Positions 8,408 to 17,726 of a stretch of DNA of 64,000 nucleotides are shown here, piece after piece. Made by a program: the position numbers and the translations under genes. The notes beneath the pieces were generated by a model. That model saw only the letters and a list, made by a program, of their open reading frames with translations, was not told the DNA's origin and did no database searches. How positions within the stretch are numbered: position 1 is the stretch's first letter; every line of letters begins with the position of its first letter. Source of the stretch: an uncultured Muribaculaceae bacterium (GTDB lineage Bacteria; Bacteroidota; Bacteroidia; Bacteroidales; Muribaculaceae); NCBI GenBank assembly GCA_910588245.1, contig CAJUQP010000013.1, forward strand, positions 1 through 64,000. Reading direction: 5' to 3'.

Positions 8408-10786
8408 TCATTCATCGCGGAGATAGCGCACCGGATTGGCGCGTGCCACCCCGAGGCAACAGCAGACCACTACCATCATCAGCACTGCGAGGAGAGCTAT
8501 GATCACTGCCAGCAACGCCAACGGGGAAGTGGGCAGTTGCTCGGTGAATTGTGAAAGCCATTCGTGACCTACGATGAAGGCTAAGACTGCTCCGAGAATC
8601 AGTGCCGGGAGAGCTACTTTCAGCACATCCATGCAAAAAAGTCGTAGAATGCTGCCAACACTCATGCCGTTGACCTTGCGGATGGCTATCTCTTTCGCAC
8701 GACGCTGCACATCGTCGGCCGCATATCCGATAAGCCCGATGAGGGTGATGAGGATGATGACGATGCCGGCGATAAGCACGGAGTTCCCGAAGCGTTTCAC
8801 CGGTGCGTTGAGGGCGTCGAGCTTTGCCTTGACCGGCATGAGCACTATATCATCATCTGGGAAAAGTGTGGAGATCACACCTCGTGCCTCTTCAAGACTA
8901 TTGTCGGTCATGTCGTTGAAATTGATATAGACGTTTTCGCACATGGCGGCTGTCGGGAAAATAACGCATGAACGTGTGTCGGCACTTGAAGCATTGAATC
9001 CGTTGCGTTTAAGCTGGTCGATCACACCGTGGATCTCGAATTCGGGATGCCCGTTGTCGCTGTGTTCCGATATCGATACCATTTTCCCGGTTATCTCATC
9101 ACCCTCGAAATCCATAATCTTGTGGAGATCGTTGATGAACGGGCGATCAACCACAATCTGGCAGACCATGGAGTCTGCGTAGGCCTCGAATGGGACTCCT
9201 TGCGCGAACCTCATCCCTGTGACCTCGAAAAATTCAGGATTGGCTGCATAGAAATCAGCGATGTTGACTTGTTTCAAAGGCTCTTCCGGCTTATATATAT
9301 TGTTGCCTGAGGAACCGGTTGTAAGATCCTGTTGGGCCGTGGCAACGCCTTTAACACTACTCAGGCGGCGCAGTTCCTGCACAAGTTTCCCACGTCCTTC
9401 CCGGGGTATGCGGCTTATATCGGCCATGGCGAGATTGGTGTAGTCATAGCCGGTGTCGATATCGGTGAGATGGTCATACTGGCGTCCCACAATAAGCAGG
9501 AGACAGAAAAGGAATGAGGATGCGAAGAACTGCACGGAAAGCAACGCGAGTTTCCAGATCCTTTTGCCATGAGTGTTTTTCCTGAAAGCATTCGTCACGG
9601 GAGTGCGGCAATAGAGCCATGCGGGAATGACGCCGGTTATGGCTAAGATCAGGAGACATATCAGAAGTTCGAGCATCCAAAGTTTTTCCGTTGAGAGCAG
9701 ATCCTTGGCGCTCACTCCGAGAAGCTGTTCGCATTCCGCAGAAAGAGAGGCTACGATCACTGACGCTATAAGAAGCGATACAAGAAGATAGACCACACCC
9801 TCGGTCAGAACCATACCGAAAATCTGTCGGACTGAAGTGCCGTAGCATTTGCGCACGGCCATCTCCTTGGCACGCCATTGCATCTGCGCCATGACGATGA
9901 GGAGATAGTTGAGTGCCGCGCTTGTCAGGATTATGAGCGCGAGGATGGAGAGAATCCAGTTCATAGTCCGGATGTCGGTTTCCTGTATATGTAGGCCGAG
10001 GAGTGGCTTGAGTCGGAACTTGAAATTTGTGGCTTCAAGCACTTCGGCTTCGATGTTGTCCTCGAGCATCCTTTGTATAGATGGTTCGATATCTTCCGGT
10101 GATGTCCCTTTGGCAAGAATAACATATGACTTGTATCGGTCATTGCCCATCCAGTTCTCGCGGCCGTCGTATGATACACGCGGGAGTGTCGACATGGATA
10201 TATAAATGACGTTGCTGAAGGAGGAATTGAGCGGAAAATCCTTATATACTCCGGATATTGTGAAGGCGCGGTCTTCACCGAAATCAACGGAGTATACTTT
10301 CATGCCCATGACGTCGCCTCCGATTTTCTCGGCGAGTGATTGAGGAATCATGCAGCTCCATTCGGGAGTCAGTGCCTCTGATGCTTTTCCCTGGATGATC
10401 TCAGTCTGTATCACGTCGAAGAAGCAGCTGTCGGCGAACATAGCCCCGTCAGTCTTCAGTTTGCGTCCGTCGGGAGTCATTATCTTTGTCTCGCCGAGAG
10501 TCCATGTGATACGCGTGGACTTCTCTACCTGTGGCACATATCTTTTGAGACCGGGTGCTACGGCCCCGGGAGTCTGGGGATATTCCTTGTATTCACCATT
10601 ATGTTCGAGGCTCTGCGTGGCGAGGAAGATGCGTTCCGCATCAGGCAGCGATGCATCGAAAGTCTGTTCGAAATAGACCTTGGCCACGATCAACATTCCT
10701 ATCGCCAGACCGGTGGATAGGCAGAAGATCTTGATGAGGTTGCGGCGCAGGTCGGATGTAAATGTCTTTATCATGGCCCGGGTCAC
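8408..10786 (-). CDS. ABC transporter permease, MacB/FtsX type with duplicated core
   Basis: The 792-residue inner membrane protein has a transmembrane helix near residues 15-35, a large periplasmic MacB-like domain (about 40-275), three helices (about 280-400), a second membrane entry (about 425-445), a second periplasmic domain and three final helices ending in ARANPVRYLRDE. This two-copy MacB_PCD-FtsX layout is common in Bacteroidota. The reading frame can open at GTG 10786, overlapping the upstream ATPase stop, or at ATG 10774 (MIKTFTSDLRR). It would act as the mechanical half of a tripartite exporter with the ATPase, the HlyD-like adaptor and the TolC-like channel. The cargo is unknown; it could be a peptide, lipid or drug. 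Confidence 0.88.
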   Translation of the reverse strand: MTRAMIKTFTSDLRRNLIKIFCLSTGLAIGMLIVAKVYFEQTFDASLPDAERIFLATQSLEHNGEYKEYPQTPGAVAPGLKRYVPQVEKSTRITWTLGETKIMTPDGRKLKTDGAMFADSCFFDVIQTEIIQGKASEALTPEWSCMIPQSLAEKIGGDVMGMKVYSVDFGEDRAFTISGVYKDFPLNSSFSNVIYISMSTLPRVSYDGRENWMGNDRYKSYVILAKGTSPEDIEPSIQRMLEDNIEAEVLEATNFKFRLKPLLGLHIQETDIRTMNWILSILALIILTSAALNYLLIVMAQMQWRAKEMAVRKCYGTSVRQIFGMVLTEGVVYLLVSLLIASVIVASLSAECEQLLGVSAKDLLSTEKLWMLELLICLLILAITGVIPAWLYCRTPVTNAFRKNTHGKRIWKLALLSVQFFASSFLFCLLLIVGRQYDHLTDIDTGYDYTNLAMADISRIPREGRGKLVQELRRLSSVKGVATAQQDLTTGSSGNNIYKPEEPLKQVNIADFYAANPEFFEVTGMRFAQGVPFEAYADSMVCQIVVDRPFINDLHKIMDFEGDEITGKMVSISEHSDNGHPEFEIHGVIDQLKRNGFNASSADTRSCVIFPTAAMCENVYINFNDMTDNSLEEARGVISTLFPDDDIVLMPVKAKLDALNAPVKRFGNSVLIAGIVIILITLIGLIGYAADDVQRRAKEIAIRKVNGMSVGSILRLFCMDVLKVALPALILGAVLAFIVGHEWLSQFTEQLPTSPLALLAVIIALLAVLMMVVVCCCLGVARANPVRYLRDE

Positions 10787-11466
10787 ATTTTATTGTTCAG
10801 ACTGTCGACGATCTGTCCGTCGAAAAGATTGATGATACGGTCGGCATGGGCGGCGTCTTTCTGAGAGTGCGTCACCATTATAATTGTAGCTCCATCTTTA
10901 TGCAGCTCGTCGAGCAGGGCCATGACCTCTGCGCCGTTACGGGAGTCGAGGTTTCCGGTAGGCTCGTCGGCAAGGATAAGTCCGGGATTTGAGACCACGG
11001 CTCTGGCTATCGCAACACGCTGCTGCTGACCGCCGGATAGTTGCGAAGGATAGTGGGAGGCGCGGTGGGCTATACCCATCCGGTCGAGAATGGCCGCGAC
11101 TTTTTTCTCCTTCTCACTTTTGCCGAGCCCGAGACAATTGAGGGGAAGCATGATGTTGTCTCTGACGTTGAGCATGTCGATCAGGTTGAAGGCCTGGAAT
11201 ATGAAACCTACCTTCCCTTTCCTGTAGTCGGCGCGTTCGTTCTCTTTGAGCGAGGCCACCTCGCGCCCGTCGAGCAGATAACTCCCGGAAGTAGGGCTGT
11301 CGAGGAGTCCGAGGATGTTGAGGAGCGTAGACTTGCCACAACCGGAAGGCCCCATTATGGCTACGAACTCGCCGTCGTTGATGGTCAGGGATATGTTGTT
11401 GAGGGCTACGGTCTCCACGGAGTCCGTGCGGAACACTTTCTCGAGGTTTTTTATTTCTATGTTCAT
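10783..11466 (-). CDS. ABC transporter ATP-binding protein, MacB/LolD type
   Basis: The 227-residue ATPase shows Walker A GPSGCGKST (39-47), a Q loop in FIFQAFNL, the signature LSGGQQQR, Walker B ILADEPTGNLDS and the switch histidine in MVTHS. This is the standalone MacB/LolD/FtsE type that partners FtsX-like permeases. It is translationally coupled to the permease, overlapping by four bases, and follows the HlyD-like gene by 43 bases. It powers the exporter from the cytoplasm. Confidence 0.93.
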   Translation of the reverse strand: MNIEIKNLEKVFRTDSVETVALNNISLTINDGEFVAIMGPSGCGKSTLLNILGLLDSPTSGSYLLDGREVASLKENERADYRKGKVGFIFQAFNLIDMLNVRDNIMLPLNCLGLGKSEKEKKVAAILDRMGIAHRASHYPSQLSGGQQQRVAIARAVVSNPGLILADEPTGNLDSRNGAEVMALLDELHKDGATIIMVTHSQKDAAHADRIINLFDGQIVDSLNNKM

Positions 11467-11509
11467 GGTGCGTATGAGTTATGTTGTTTTTTGTCTGTTT
11501 AGCGTGACG

Positions 11510-12769
11510 TCATTTGTCGTCGTTTATGATAATCCTGTCGGCATCGCCATATTGGGAGTAGCTGCTGATGATGATCTTTTCTCCCGGAGCGAGCCCTTCA
11601 AGCACTTCGTAGTACTGAGGGTTCTGACGTCCGATCTTTATGGGGCGTTTCACGGCCGATTTGCCGTCGGGCTCCATCACATAGGCCCATTTGCCGCCGG
11701 TGTTCTGGAAGAAAGAGCCCTTGGGAACGATGACGGCCTTGACCGGATATCCAAGCTGCAGATCTATGCGGAAAGTCTGCCCCACGCGTATATTCTCAGG
11801 GAGAACGGAGTCGAAGATAAGATCGGCCCTGAATTGACCCTCGGCCACTTCAGGATATACTTTCTTGACGCACACGTCATATTTCTTGGAGTTGCGCTGC
11901 ATCGTTCCCTTCAGATCCTGGGTGACACGGTCTATGTAATGCTCGTCGATATTCACCACAAGCTTGTAGTTGTCGAGAATGTTTATCTGGCCCACCTGCT
12001 GTCCTGCGGGGATGTTCTGCCCGAGTTCGGCAGTCAGTGTGCCGAGCTGTCCGGAGTGGGAGGCGCGTATATTGAGGTTGTCGGCGCGCTGGCGTACGAG
12101 CTCAAAGTTACGGCGCATGTTGTCGAGGCTCTCCTTCATCATGCCGATCTGCACGGAGCGGTAAAGGGAGTCCTGATGTATACGTTCGTTGAGCAGTTTT
12201 AGTTTCTCCTTGGCAAGTTCATAGTCTTCCTTGGCCTTGAGGAAGTCTTCGCGCGAGGTGAGATGTTCGTCGTAGAGGGTTTTCTGCTGATTGAATACGC
12301 GCTGCAGCCTGTTGGTCTCGGTTTTGGTAGAGAGAAGGTCCTGGCGTAGCTGCAGGCGTTCCTTCTCCATGGCGATCTCGGTGTCGCGTAGCATGTTCTG
12401 GCGCTCGGCGAGTTGCGACTCGGAGTCGAGTATCTGCTGCTGCAGGTTGGGGTTGCGCAGGGTGATGATTATATCGCCCGCGTTGACATAGGCACCCTCT
12501 TCCACAAGTTTTGATTCCACAATTCCTGTCTCGAGAGCCGATACCTGCACTATGGTTCCTGTCTCAACTTTGCCCGAGAGACGGATAAAGTCGTTGAACT
12601 CGCTTTCCACGACATCTCCGTAGAGTAGGCCGGCGGAGTCGGCACGGTAGACTGTGGAAGTGGCCCTTGACACTGCCCAGACCACGACTCCTGCGAGCAG
12701 AAGGGCAGGTACGGCTATGAGGAGCGCCTTTCTGAGGCGTGGATTTTTCTTTTTTATTTCTCGATCCAT
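11510..12769 (-). CDS. HlyD/MacA-like periplasmic adaptor subunit
   Basis: The 419-residue protein has a basic N-terminus and one membrane anchor (about 15-35). A barrel-sandwich (lipoyl-like) half follows near 65-105, then a coiled-coil hairpin (about 110-235, rich in Leu, Glu, Lys and Arg), and then β-barrel and membrane-proximal domains. This is the order for adaptors that bridge an inner membrane ABC transporter and an outer membrane channel. The segment GEKIIISSYSQYGDADRI near the C-terminus is typical of Bacteroidota members. It lies between the TolC-like and ATPase genes in the same direction, so it should form one tripartite system with them. Confidence 0.9.
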   Translation of the reverse strand: MDREIKKKNPRLRKALLIAVPALLLAGVVVWAVSRATSTVYRADSAGLLYGDVVESEFNDFIRLSGKVETGTIVQVSALETGIVESKLVEEGAYVNAGDIIITLRNPNLQQQILDSESQLAERQNMLRDTEIAMEKERLQLRQDLLSTKTETNRLQRVFNQQKTLYDEHLTSREDFLKAKEDYELAKEKLKLLNERIHQDSLYRSVQIGMMKESLDNMRRNFELVRQRADNLNIRASHSGQLGTLTAELGQNIPAGQQVGQINILDNYKLVVNIDEHYIDRVTQDLKGTMQRNSKKYDVCVKKVYPEVAEGQFRADLIFDSVLPENIRVGQTFRIDLQLGYPVKAVIVPKGSFFQNTGGKWAYVMEPDGKSAVKRPIKIGRQNPQYYEVLEGLAPGEKIIISSYSQYGDADRIIINDDK

Positions 12770-12841
12770 GAAAGAAACTGATTAATTATATTATAAATTA
12801 CTGATGTCCTGTTGTGGTATTTGCAATTTTCGTTTAAACAC

Positions 12842-12908
12842 TCAATTGATAATTGGAATAAACCATTGATTACAATTGTTAATTATCAATTGCCAATTGC
12901 TAATTGAT
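12842..12908. repeat. Degenerate AT-rich short repeats (AATTG/CAATT)
   Basis: The stretch repeats CAATTG, ATTGATAATTG and TTAATTATCAATTG-like words with self-complementary potential. It fills the spacer between the TolC-like and HlyD-like genes and runs over the TolC stop codon. It could fold into alternative hairpins that tune expression of the distal genes, or be simple low-complexity sequence. Confidence 0.5.
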
Positions 12909-14204
12909 AAACGGTATGCCGTTGTAGTAGTCGAGTATCAGACGGTTGATGGCCACCTGGATCCGTTTCCCCTCGAGGTTGGCTCGGGCTACGGAGAGCT
13001 TGGCGCTTGCGGTATATAGGTCGATGGCTGATGCGTCGCCAAGTTCGTATCGTCGGTTTGTGGCGTTGAAGGCAATTCTTTCCGCCTCCATACGTCGGGC
13101 GGCCGATTGCCATTCTTCGGAAGCCGAGGTATAGTCGAGGGCGGCTTCAGCCGACAGCCGCTCAATGCGCAGCCGTGTCTGCTCCAGACGCTCTCGGCTC
13201 TGTCGCAACTCTATGCGCGCTTTTTTGAGCCTGTTTATCGTGGAGAGTCCGGTGAATACCGGCAGAGAAAAGGAGACCCCGAGATACTGTCCCATGTTGT
13301 CATGCCATTGCTTTGAGAAAGCCGGTGTGCGCACATCAGATCCCATAAGCTTGAAATAGGATGTCGATATCCCTGCATTGAATGATATTGTAGGGGAGAA
13401 GGCTCCTTTGGCGGCGCGTAGATTGTAAAGGCTCTCTTTTTCTGCGAAAGAGGCCTCGAGAATCTCCGGATGGATGAAGGCTGCGCTGTCTGTCGTTGTC
13501 ACTGCCGTTGGCGACGCGCCTGCGTCAGAAAGGTCGAGAGGTGAGTCGTCAGGTTGCATGCCCATCTCCCCGCGAAGTTGAAGATAAGCCTTTCGGAGAA
13601 GGTTCTTCTGGTTTGTGAGTTCATATTCGTCTGATGCCACGAGAGCCTTGATGTCGGCAACTTCGGCCTGACTTTTTGTGCCTGTGTCCACTCCGCGCTC
13701 TGTGGCGTACAGGGTGCTGAGGTCGCGCTTCAGGTTCTCCTCCATCTGCGCCACCATGGCCTTGCAATATGACACGTTGAAGAACGCGCGTATCACGGCC
13801 AGGGAGATCTCGTCTTCACGAGCTTTGGCAGCGTTCTCGAGGCGTTTCACCTCCATGCCTGCCGCCTTGATGTTGTTGATCCTTACCAGTCCGTCGAACA
13901 CCGGGAGCGACATGCTCAGGCCGAACCCGGAGGATAGGGTCTGACGGTGGTCATAGGTGTTGGTCTCCGGGTCGATGTTTCGCCCGAAACTCATGTTGCC
14001 GTTCATGCTGAGCTGCACGTATGGCATCACGTCGGAGAGGGCCATGCCCCGGTTCGCGCGTCCTTTATCTGTCTCCAGACGGCTTATGCGGTTGTCGTGG
14101 GCGTGTTCGCGGGCATACACGAGACAGTCGCGGAGAGTCATCTGCGGAGATGCGGCGGTCCATGCTGAAAACGCTGTGAGAAGTATGGTGAATACTCTTT
14201 TCAT
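12900..14204 (-). CDS. TolC-family outer membrane efflux protein
   Basis: The 434-residue protein starts with a signal peptide ending near WTAASPQ. Two outer-membrane-efflux repeats follow, each with long amphipathic helices (for example QSRERLEQTRLRIERLSAEA) and β-strand segments such as GFGLSMSLPVFDG and LGVSFSLPVFTG. The near-duplicate SLPVFDG/SLPVFTG segments mark the two halves of the protomer. As a trimer it would form the outer membrane and periplasmic channel of the exporter encoded by the three downstream genes. It is the first gene of that operon, with a good promoter upstream. Confidence 0.92.
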   Translation of the reverse strand: MKRVFTILLTAFSAWTAASPQMTLRDCLVYAREHAHDNRISRLETDKGRANRGMALSDVMPYVQLSMNGNMSFGRNIDPETNTYDHRQTLSSGFGLSMSLPVFDGLVRINNIKAAGMEVKRLENAAKAREDEISLAVIRAFFNVSYCKAMVAQMEENLKRDLSTLYATERGVDTGTKSQAEVADIKALVASDEYELTNQKNLLRKAYLQLRGEMGMQPDDSPLDLSDAGASPTAVTTTDSAAFIHPEILEASFAEKESLYNLRAAKGAFSPTISFNAGISTSYFKLMGSDVRTPAFSKQWHDNMGQYLGVSFSLPVFTGLSTINRLKKARIELRQSRERLEQTRLRIERLSAEAALDYTSASEEWQSAARRMEAERIAFNATNRRYELGDASAIDLYTASAKLSVARANLEGKRIQVAINRLILDYYNGIPFIN

Positions 14205-14232
14205 GTTCTTTTTTTGTGTGAGATTTACGGTG

Positions 14233-14265
14233 CAAAATTATTAAGTGGATCCTCCCGGGGCAAAG
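14233..14265 (-). promoter_or_regulatory. Promoter of the efflux operon
   Basis: On the minus strand TTTG (14265-14262) and TAATTTTG (14240-14233) are separated by 21 bases, matching the Bacteroidota -33/-7 layout. Transcription would start near 14228, about 24 bases before the TolC-like start codon. Confidence 0.75.
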
Positions 14266-14297
14266 GAAAAGCGGCTAAAAGGTGTTTTAGGGTGTGA

Positions 14298-14320
14298 GAT
14301 TGTCAAAAAATTAGACAATC
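14298..14320. promoter_or_regulatory. Perfect dyad GATTGTC-N9-GACAATC in the divergent intergenic region
   Basis: Seven-base arms at 14298-14304 and 14314-14320 are exact inverted copies. The dyad lies upstream of the efflux promoter and upstream of the response regulator promoter. Its TGTC...GACA form resembles sites bound by NtrC/Fis-type regulators, so it is a good candidate operator for the adjacent response regulator. Confidence 0.6.
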
Positions 14321-14376
14321 AGCGGCCCAGGGCATCTTTTTCCCACATATAATAAGGTGCTTTCGATAATTAGTCT

Positions 14377-14384
14377 TAACTTTG
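14377..14384 (+). promoter_or_regulatory. Promoter -7 box TAACTTTG of the two-component operon
   Basis: A perfect TAnnTTTG box ends only three bases before the ATG at 14388. If used, the transcript would be leaderless or nearly so. Confidence 0.55.
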
Positions 14385-14387
14385 GGT

Positions 14388-14978
14388 ATGAAAATACTGA
14401 TAATCGATGACAACCAGTCAGTGCTACGTACCCTGAAACTTGTGCTGGCTCCCGAGTTCGGCCAGGTCGTGGCTATGAACAATCCGAAAGTGATACCGGC
14501 GCTTCTGGCAGCCGGCGATATCGATGCTGTCTTGCTCGACATGAATTTCGACACGGCCTCGCTCGACGGAAGCGACGGCCTTTTCTGGCTCGCCCGGATA
14601 AAGGAGCTGCCTGATCCTCCCGCAGTAGTCATGATCACGGCTTTCGGCGACGTTCCGCTTGCAGTGGAGGCCATGAAGCATGGTGCCGAGGATTTCATCA
14701 CAAAGCCATGGGACAATGCCCAGCTTATAGCCACCCTCAGAAAAGCCATAGATAAAAATCGCGAGGAAATGGGACGCCGAAGCACTCTCGATAAGGCAGA
14801 GCGCATAGTTCGTCGAGAGAAAGACGAGAGCCGTATGACGCTCGACGAGCTTAAGATGAACCATATCAAAAGGATTGTCGACCAATGTGGCGGCAATCTC
14901 TCGCAGGCATCGGCATTGCTCGGCATCAACAGGCAGACTTTATATAACCAACTCGGGAAAATGAAATGGGAAGGCTGA
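14388..14978 (+). CDS. Response regulator with receiver and Fis-type HTH, no AAA+ domain
   Basis: The 196-residue protein has a receiver domain (1-125) with acidic residues DD at 7-8, the phosphorylation site Asp51 in VLLDMNF, a Thr in MITAFGD and a Lys in FITKPWD. A linker follows, then a Fis-type helix-turn-helix at about 155-193 (QASALLGINRQTLYNQL). The σ54-interacting AAA+ domain found between these parts in NtrC-like proteins is absent, as in the RegA/ActR/PrrA family. The ATG at 14388 was chosen because the sequence then begins MKILIIDDNQ; an upstream TTG overlaps the promoter box. It overlaps the kinase gene by 13 bases and probably controls the divergent efflux operon. Confidence 0.88.
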   Translation: MKILIIDDNQSVLRTLKLVLAPEFGQVVAMNNPKVIPALLAAGDIDAVLLDMNFDTASLDGSDGLFWLARIKELPDPPAVVMITAFGDVPLAVEAMKHGAEDFITKPWDNAQLIATLRKAIDKNREEMGRRSTLDKAERIVRREKDESRMTLDELKMNHIKRIVDQCGGNLSQASALLGINRQTLYNQLGKMKWEG

Positions 14979-15940
14979 GAGTTAACCTTATCCTCTGTCT
15001 TGTGCTGATAGCGGTGTCGGCGGCGTTCTCTGCTTTTGCCATATTCCGCAGTCTTTCGGTGTGGCAGATCGCTGTCGGTGTCACTACGCTTTTTCTGGCG
15101 TGCACCGGGGCTTACCGTCTTGCATTGGCAACGTTGCGGCAGACCGCAACGTTTGTAAAATCTATCGAGATGGAGGATTTCACGGTCAGGTTTCCTATGG
15201 TGGCCGACAAGGCATTGAATGAGATTCATGTCTCAATGAACAGGATCATCGCTCTACATAAGGAAAGAACCAATGCACTTGAGACGCGCAAACTGTATTA
15301 TGACCGGATATTGCGCATCATGACTCATGAATTGCGCAACGGAATCACCCCCATAGTCTCGCTATCTGAAGATATGGAGATTCATCCTCAGCGTTATGCC
15401 GGAGATAATCTCACGGAGGCTATCAGCGTCATTGCCGACGAGAGCCGGAGCATAAAGCGCTTCCTTGATTCTTATTATGAACTCACGCATCTTCCTAAGC
15501 CGGAGATCCGTCCCGTAGATGCGGTGGAATTCTTCTCCAGGATGCGGAAATCATTCTGTATGGAGGCTGAGGAGAGGGGAGTGAAGCTTGATTTCTCCGT
15601 GGCAAGGGAGATGCGGATGCCTGTCGACCCTGACATGATGCGGCGAGTAGTGTCTAATCTTATATCCAACGCTCTCAACGCGGTGGAAGGGGGGAAGGAT
15701 CCAAGGATCACGGTCACGGCCTCGATGCCGGGCGGACGCCTGTTCATCACCATTTCCGATAATGGCTGCGGCATCTCCCCGCGGGTGATGGAGAATCTGT
15801 TTCAACCCTTTTTTACCACACGTCCCGACGGTAACGGGATCGGGCTCTGCCTGAGCCGGCAGATAGTGAGGCTTCATGGCGGCGATATCGACGTAAGTTC
15901 TACGGAGGGACATGGCACCACTTTCCGCATTACTTTGTGA
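14966..15940 (+). CDS. Sensor histidine kinase
   Basis: The 324-residue kinase has two N-terminal transmembrane helices (about 5-27 and 33-57) with almost no periplasmic loop, then a short HAMP-like linker. The dimerisation and phosphoacceptor region follows with His121 in MTHELRNG. An HATPase domain carries the N box NLISNALNAV, G1 SDNGCGIS, the F box FQPFFTT and G2 GNGIGLCLSRQI. The lack of an external domain suggests it senses a signal in or near the membrane, such as an amphiphile exported by the neighbouring pump; this is inference. It is coupled to the response regulator by a 13-base overlap. Confidence 0.92.
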   Translation: MGRLRVNLILCLVLIAVSAAFSAFAIFRSLSVWQIAVGVTTLFLACTGAYRLALATLRQTATFVKSIEMEDFTVRFPMVADKALNEIHVSMNRIIALHKERTNALETRKLYYDRILRIMTHELRNGITPIVSLSEDMEIHPQRYAGDNLTEAISVIADESRSIKRFLDSYYELTHLPKPEIRPVDAVEFFSRMRKSFCMEAEERGVKLDFSVAREMRMPVDPDMMRRVVSNLISNALNAVEGGKDPRITVTASMPGGRLFITISDNGCGISPRVMENLFQPFFTTRPDGNGIGLCLSRQIVRLHGGDIDVSSTEGHGTTFRITL

Positions 15941-16036
15941 AGCTGAAAAGGTGGTGAAATGTCACAAAACACATTCTGCCTTGTAACTTCCGGACGAAAA
16001 ATGCCAATATGTATATGATATTCGGAGAGAAAACCT

Positions 16037-16044
16037 TACCTTTG
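16037..16044 (+). promoter_or_regulatory. Promoter -7 box TACCTTTG
   Basis: A perfect TAnnTTTG match lies 21 bases before the ATG at 16066. It argues against the longer reading frame opening at 16009 and fixes the start of the GH43 gene. Confidence 0.7.
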
Positions 16045-16065
16045 CATAAAGTTAACCTAATAAAA

Positions 16066-17691
16066 ATGACAAGAAATTCTTTCAGAAACGCGGCTTGCAA
16101 GGCCATGGCCGCGTGTATCGCGCTTTCGGCCTGTCTGCCGGCCATGGCCCAGAATCCCTATCTTCCACTTTGGGAATATATTCCCGATGGCGAGCCATAC
16201 GTGTTTGAGGATCCCGACAAACCGGGACATCAGCGTGTGTATATCTACGGATCGCACGATTCCCGCAAGACGGAATACTGCGGTCTGGAGCAGGTGGTTT
16301 GGTCTGCTCCGGTCGACAATCTCACTGACTGGCGCTACGACGGGATTATTTTCCGCTCGGCTACCAACCGCGACGGTCAACTACTGCATCCTGACGGATC
16401 CGGCGATGTGCTTTTCGCTCCGGATGTGACGGAAGTGGTCGATAAGGAGGGTCGTAAGACCTATTATCTATATCCCAACAACCAGGCCGGCGGACGTCAG
16501 GGGATGGTGGCTAAGAGCGCGCGTCCTGACGGACCTTTCGAGGTGTGCAACTGGAGCAGGACAAATCCTGATGAGACTGAAGGTGTGCTCCGCTTTGATC
16601 CGGCTGTTTTCGTGGATGACGACGGGAAGGTGTATGGCTACTGGGGTTTCGAGACCTCATATGCTGCTGAGCTTGATCCGTCGACAATGGCTACTGTTAA
16701 ACCGGGTACTGAGATTGTGGAATACATGGTGCCGGGGCGGTATCAGGACAATAAGTATAAGTTTTTTGAGGCTTCCTCCATTCGTAAGATCAAAGACAAA
16801 TACGTATTCATCTACAGCCGTTTCACTGCGGATGGCGAGTTCGGGCTGCCGACGTCCAACAATACTTTGGCCTACGCCTATAGCGACAATCCGCTCGGTC
16901 CCTATACCTATGGCGGAACAATCATTGACGGACGCGCACGTGGAAAGGATGAGAATGGCAATGTGATACCGACCGCTTATCCGGGTGGCAACACTCATGG
17001 CAGCATATGCGAAATCGACGGGAAGTGGTGGGTATTCTACCACCGTCATACCGGTACAACGGAATATGCCCGTCAGGCCATGGTGGCTCCGATAGAGGTG
17101 AAAGTTGAGGAGGGGCCTGGAGGAAAAGTATACATATCGGAGGGAGAATATAATTCGGAAGGTTTCTCGACCGGCGGCCTTGATCCCCGTGCAAAGATTC
17201 CGGCTGGGATAGCATGTTATTTCGTTGGTCCGGAAATAGCGACTTCCTCATTTCCCAACTTTAATTTTTCGGGATCCTATGTGAAATCGACATATTTCAA
17301 TCCTGAGTCGTATGAGGGCCCGTTCAATCAGAAGATTCCGTTTGATCCCGTTGTCAACAATACTTCCGGTTCTACAGTGGGCTACAAATATCTTGACTTT
17401 TCCAAGCTTTCCTGCGACCAACCTGTAGAGTTCATCTGCCATGTGGTTCCGGAAGGAACTGAGGGCAAGATCACACTCCTTCTCGGGAGTCCCTACAAGA
17501 GTCAGGGTGCCAAAGAGATCGGCAGTTTCACGATAGACGCCGACATGCCCCGCGAAATGACTGAGATACGCACCGGAGTGAAGGGCCTCACCGGAGTGAA
17601 AGGGAAGCAGCCTCTGTATCTCCTCTTTGAATCGCCTGTAAAAGGGAAGTCGATCTGCGAGCTCCACGACTTCCGCTTTGTCCAGAAATAA
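16066..17691 (+). CDS. Family 43 glycoside hydrolase, secreted
   Basis: The 541-residue protein has a signal peptide (CIALSACLPAMAQN). A five-bladed β-propeller of the GH43 type occupies about residues 25-350 and a C-terminal β-sandwich about 385-541. Candidate catalytic acids are the Asp in VFEDPDKPG, the Asp in FAPDVTEV and the Glu in FFEASSIRKI; GH43 enzymes use two Asp and one Glu. Members cleave β-xylosides, α-arabinofuranosides or galactans, and the substrate here is not certain. The start at 16066 is supported by the promoter box just upstream. No SusC/SusD pair flanks it. A terminator follows. Confidence 0.85.
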   Translation: MTRNSFRNAACKAMAACIALSACLPAMAQNPYLPLWEYIPDGEPYVFEDPDKPGHQRVYIYGSHDSRKTEYCGLEQVVWSAPVDNLTDWRYDGIIFRSATNRDGQLLHPDGSGDVLFAPDVTEVVDKEGRKTYYLYPNNQAGGRQGMVAKSARPDGPFEVCNWSRTNPDETEGVLRFDPAVFVDDDGKVYGYWGFETSYAAELDPSTMATVKPGTEIVEYMVPGRYQDNKYKFFEASSIRKIKDKYVFIYSRFTADGEFGLPTSNNTLAYAYSDNPLGPYTYGGTIIDGRARGKDENGNVIPTAYPGGNTHGSICEIDGKWWVFYHRHTGTTEYARQAMVAPIEVKVEEGPGGKVYISEGEYNSEGFSTGGLDPRAKIPAGIACYFVGPEIATSSFPNFNFSGSYVKSTYFNPESYEGPFNQKIPFDPVVNNTSGSTVGYKYLDFSKLSCDQPVEFICHVVPEGTEGKITLLLGSPYKSQGAKEIGSFTIDADMPREMTEIRTGVKGLTGVKGKQPLYLLFESPVKGKSICELHDFRFVQK

Positions 17692-17726
17692 TCCGGATCC
17701 TTCCAAGGCAATATAAATTCCATCAA

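Noticed and set aside
11315..12202. Open frame of 295 codons antisense to the HlyD-like gene
   Set aside because: The HlyD-like gene has full domain structure and operon context; the antisense frame has none.
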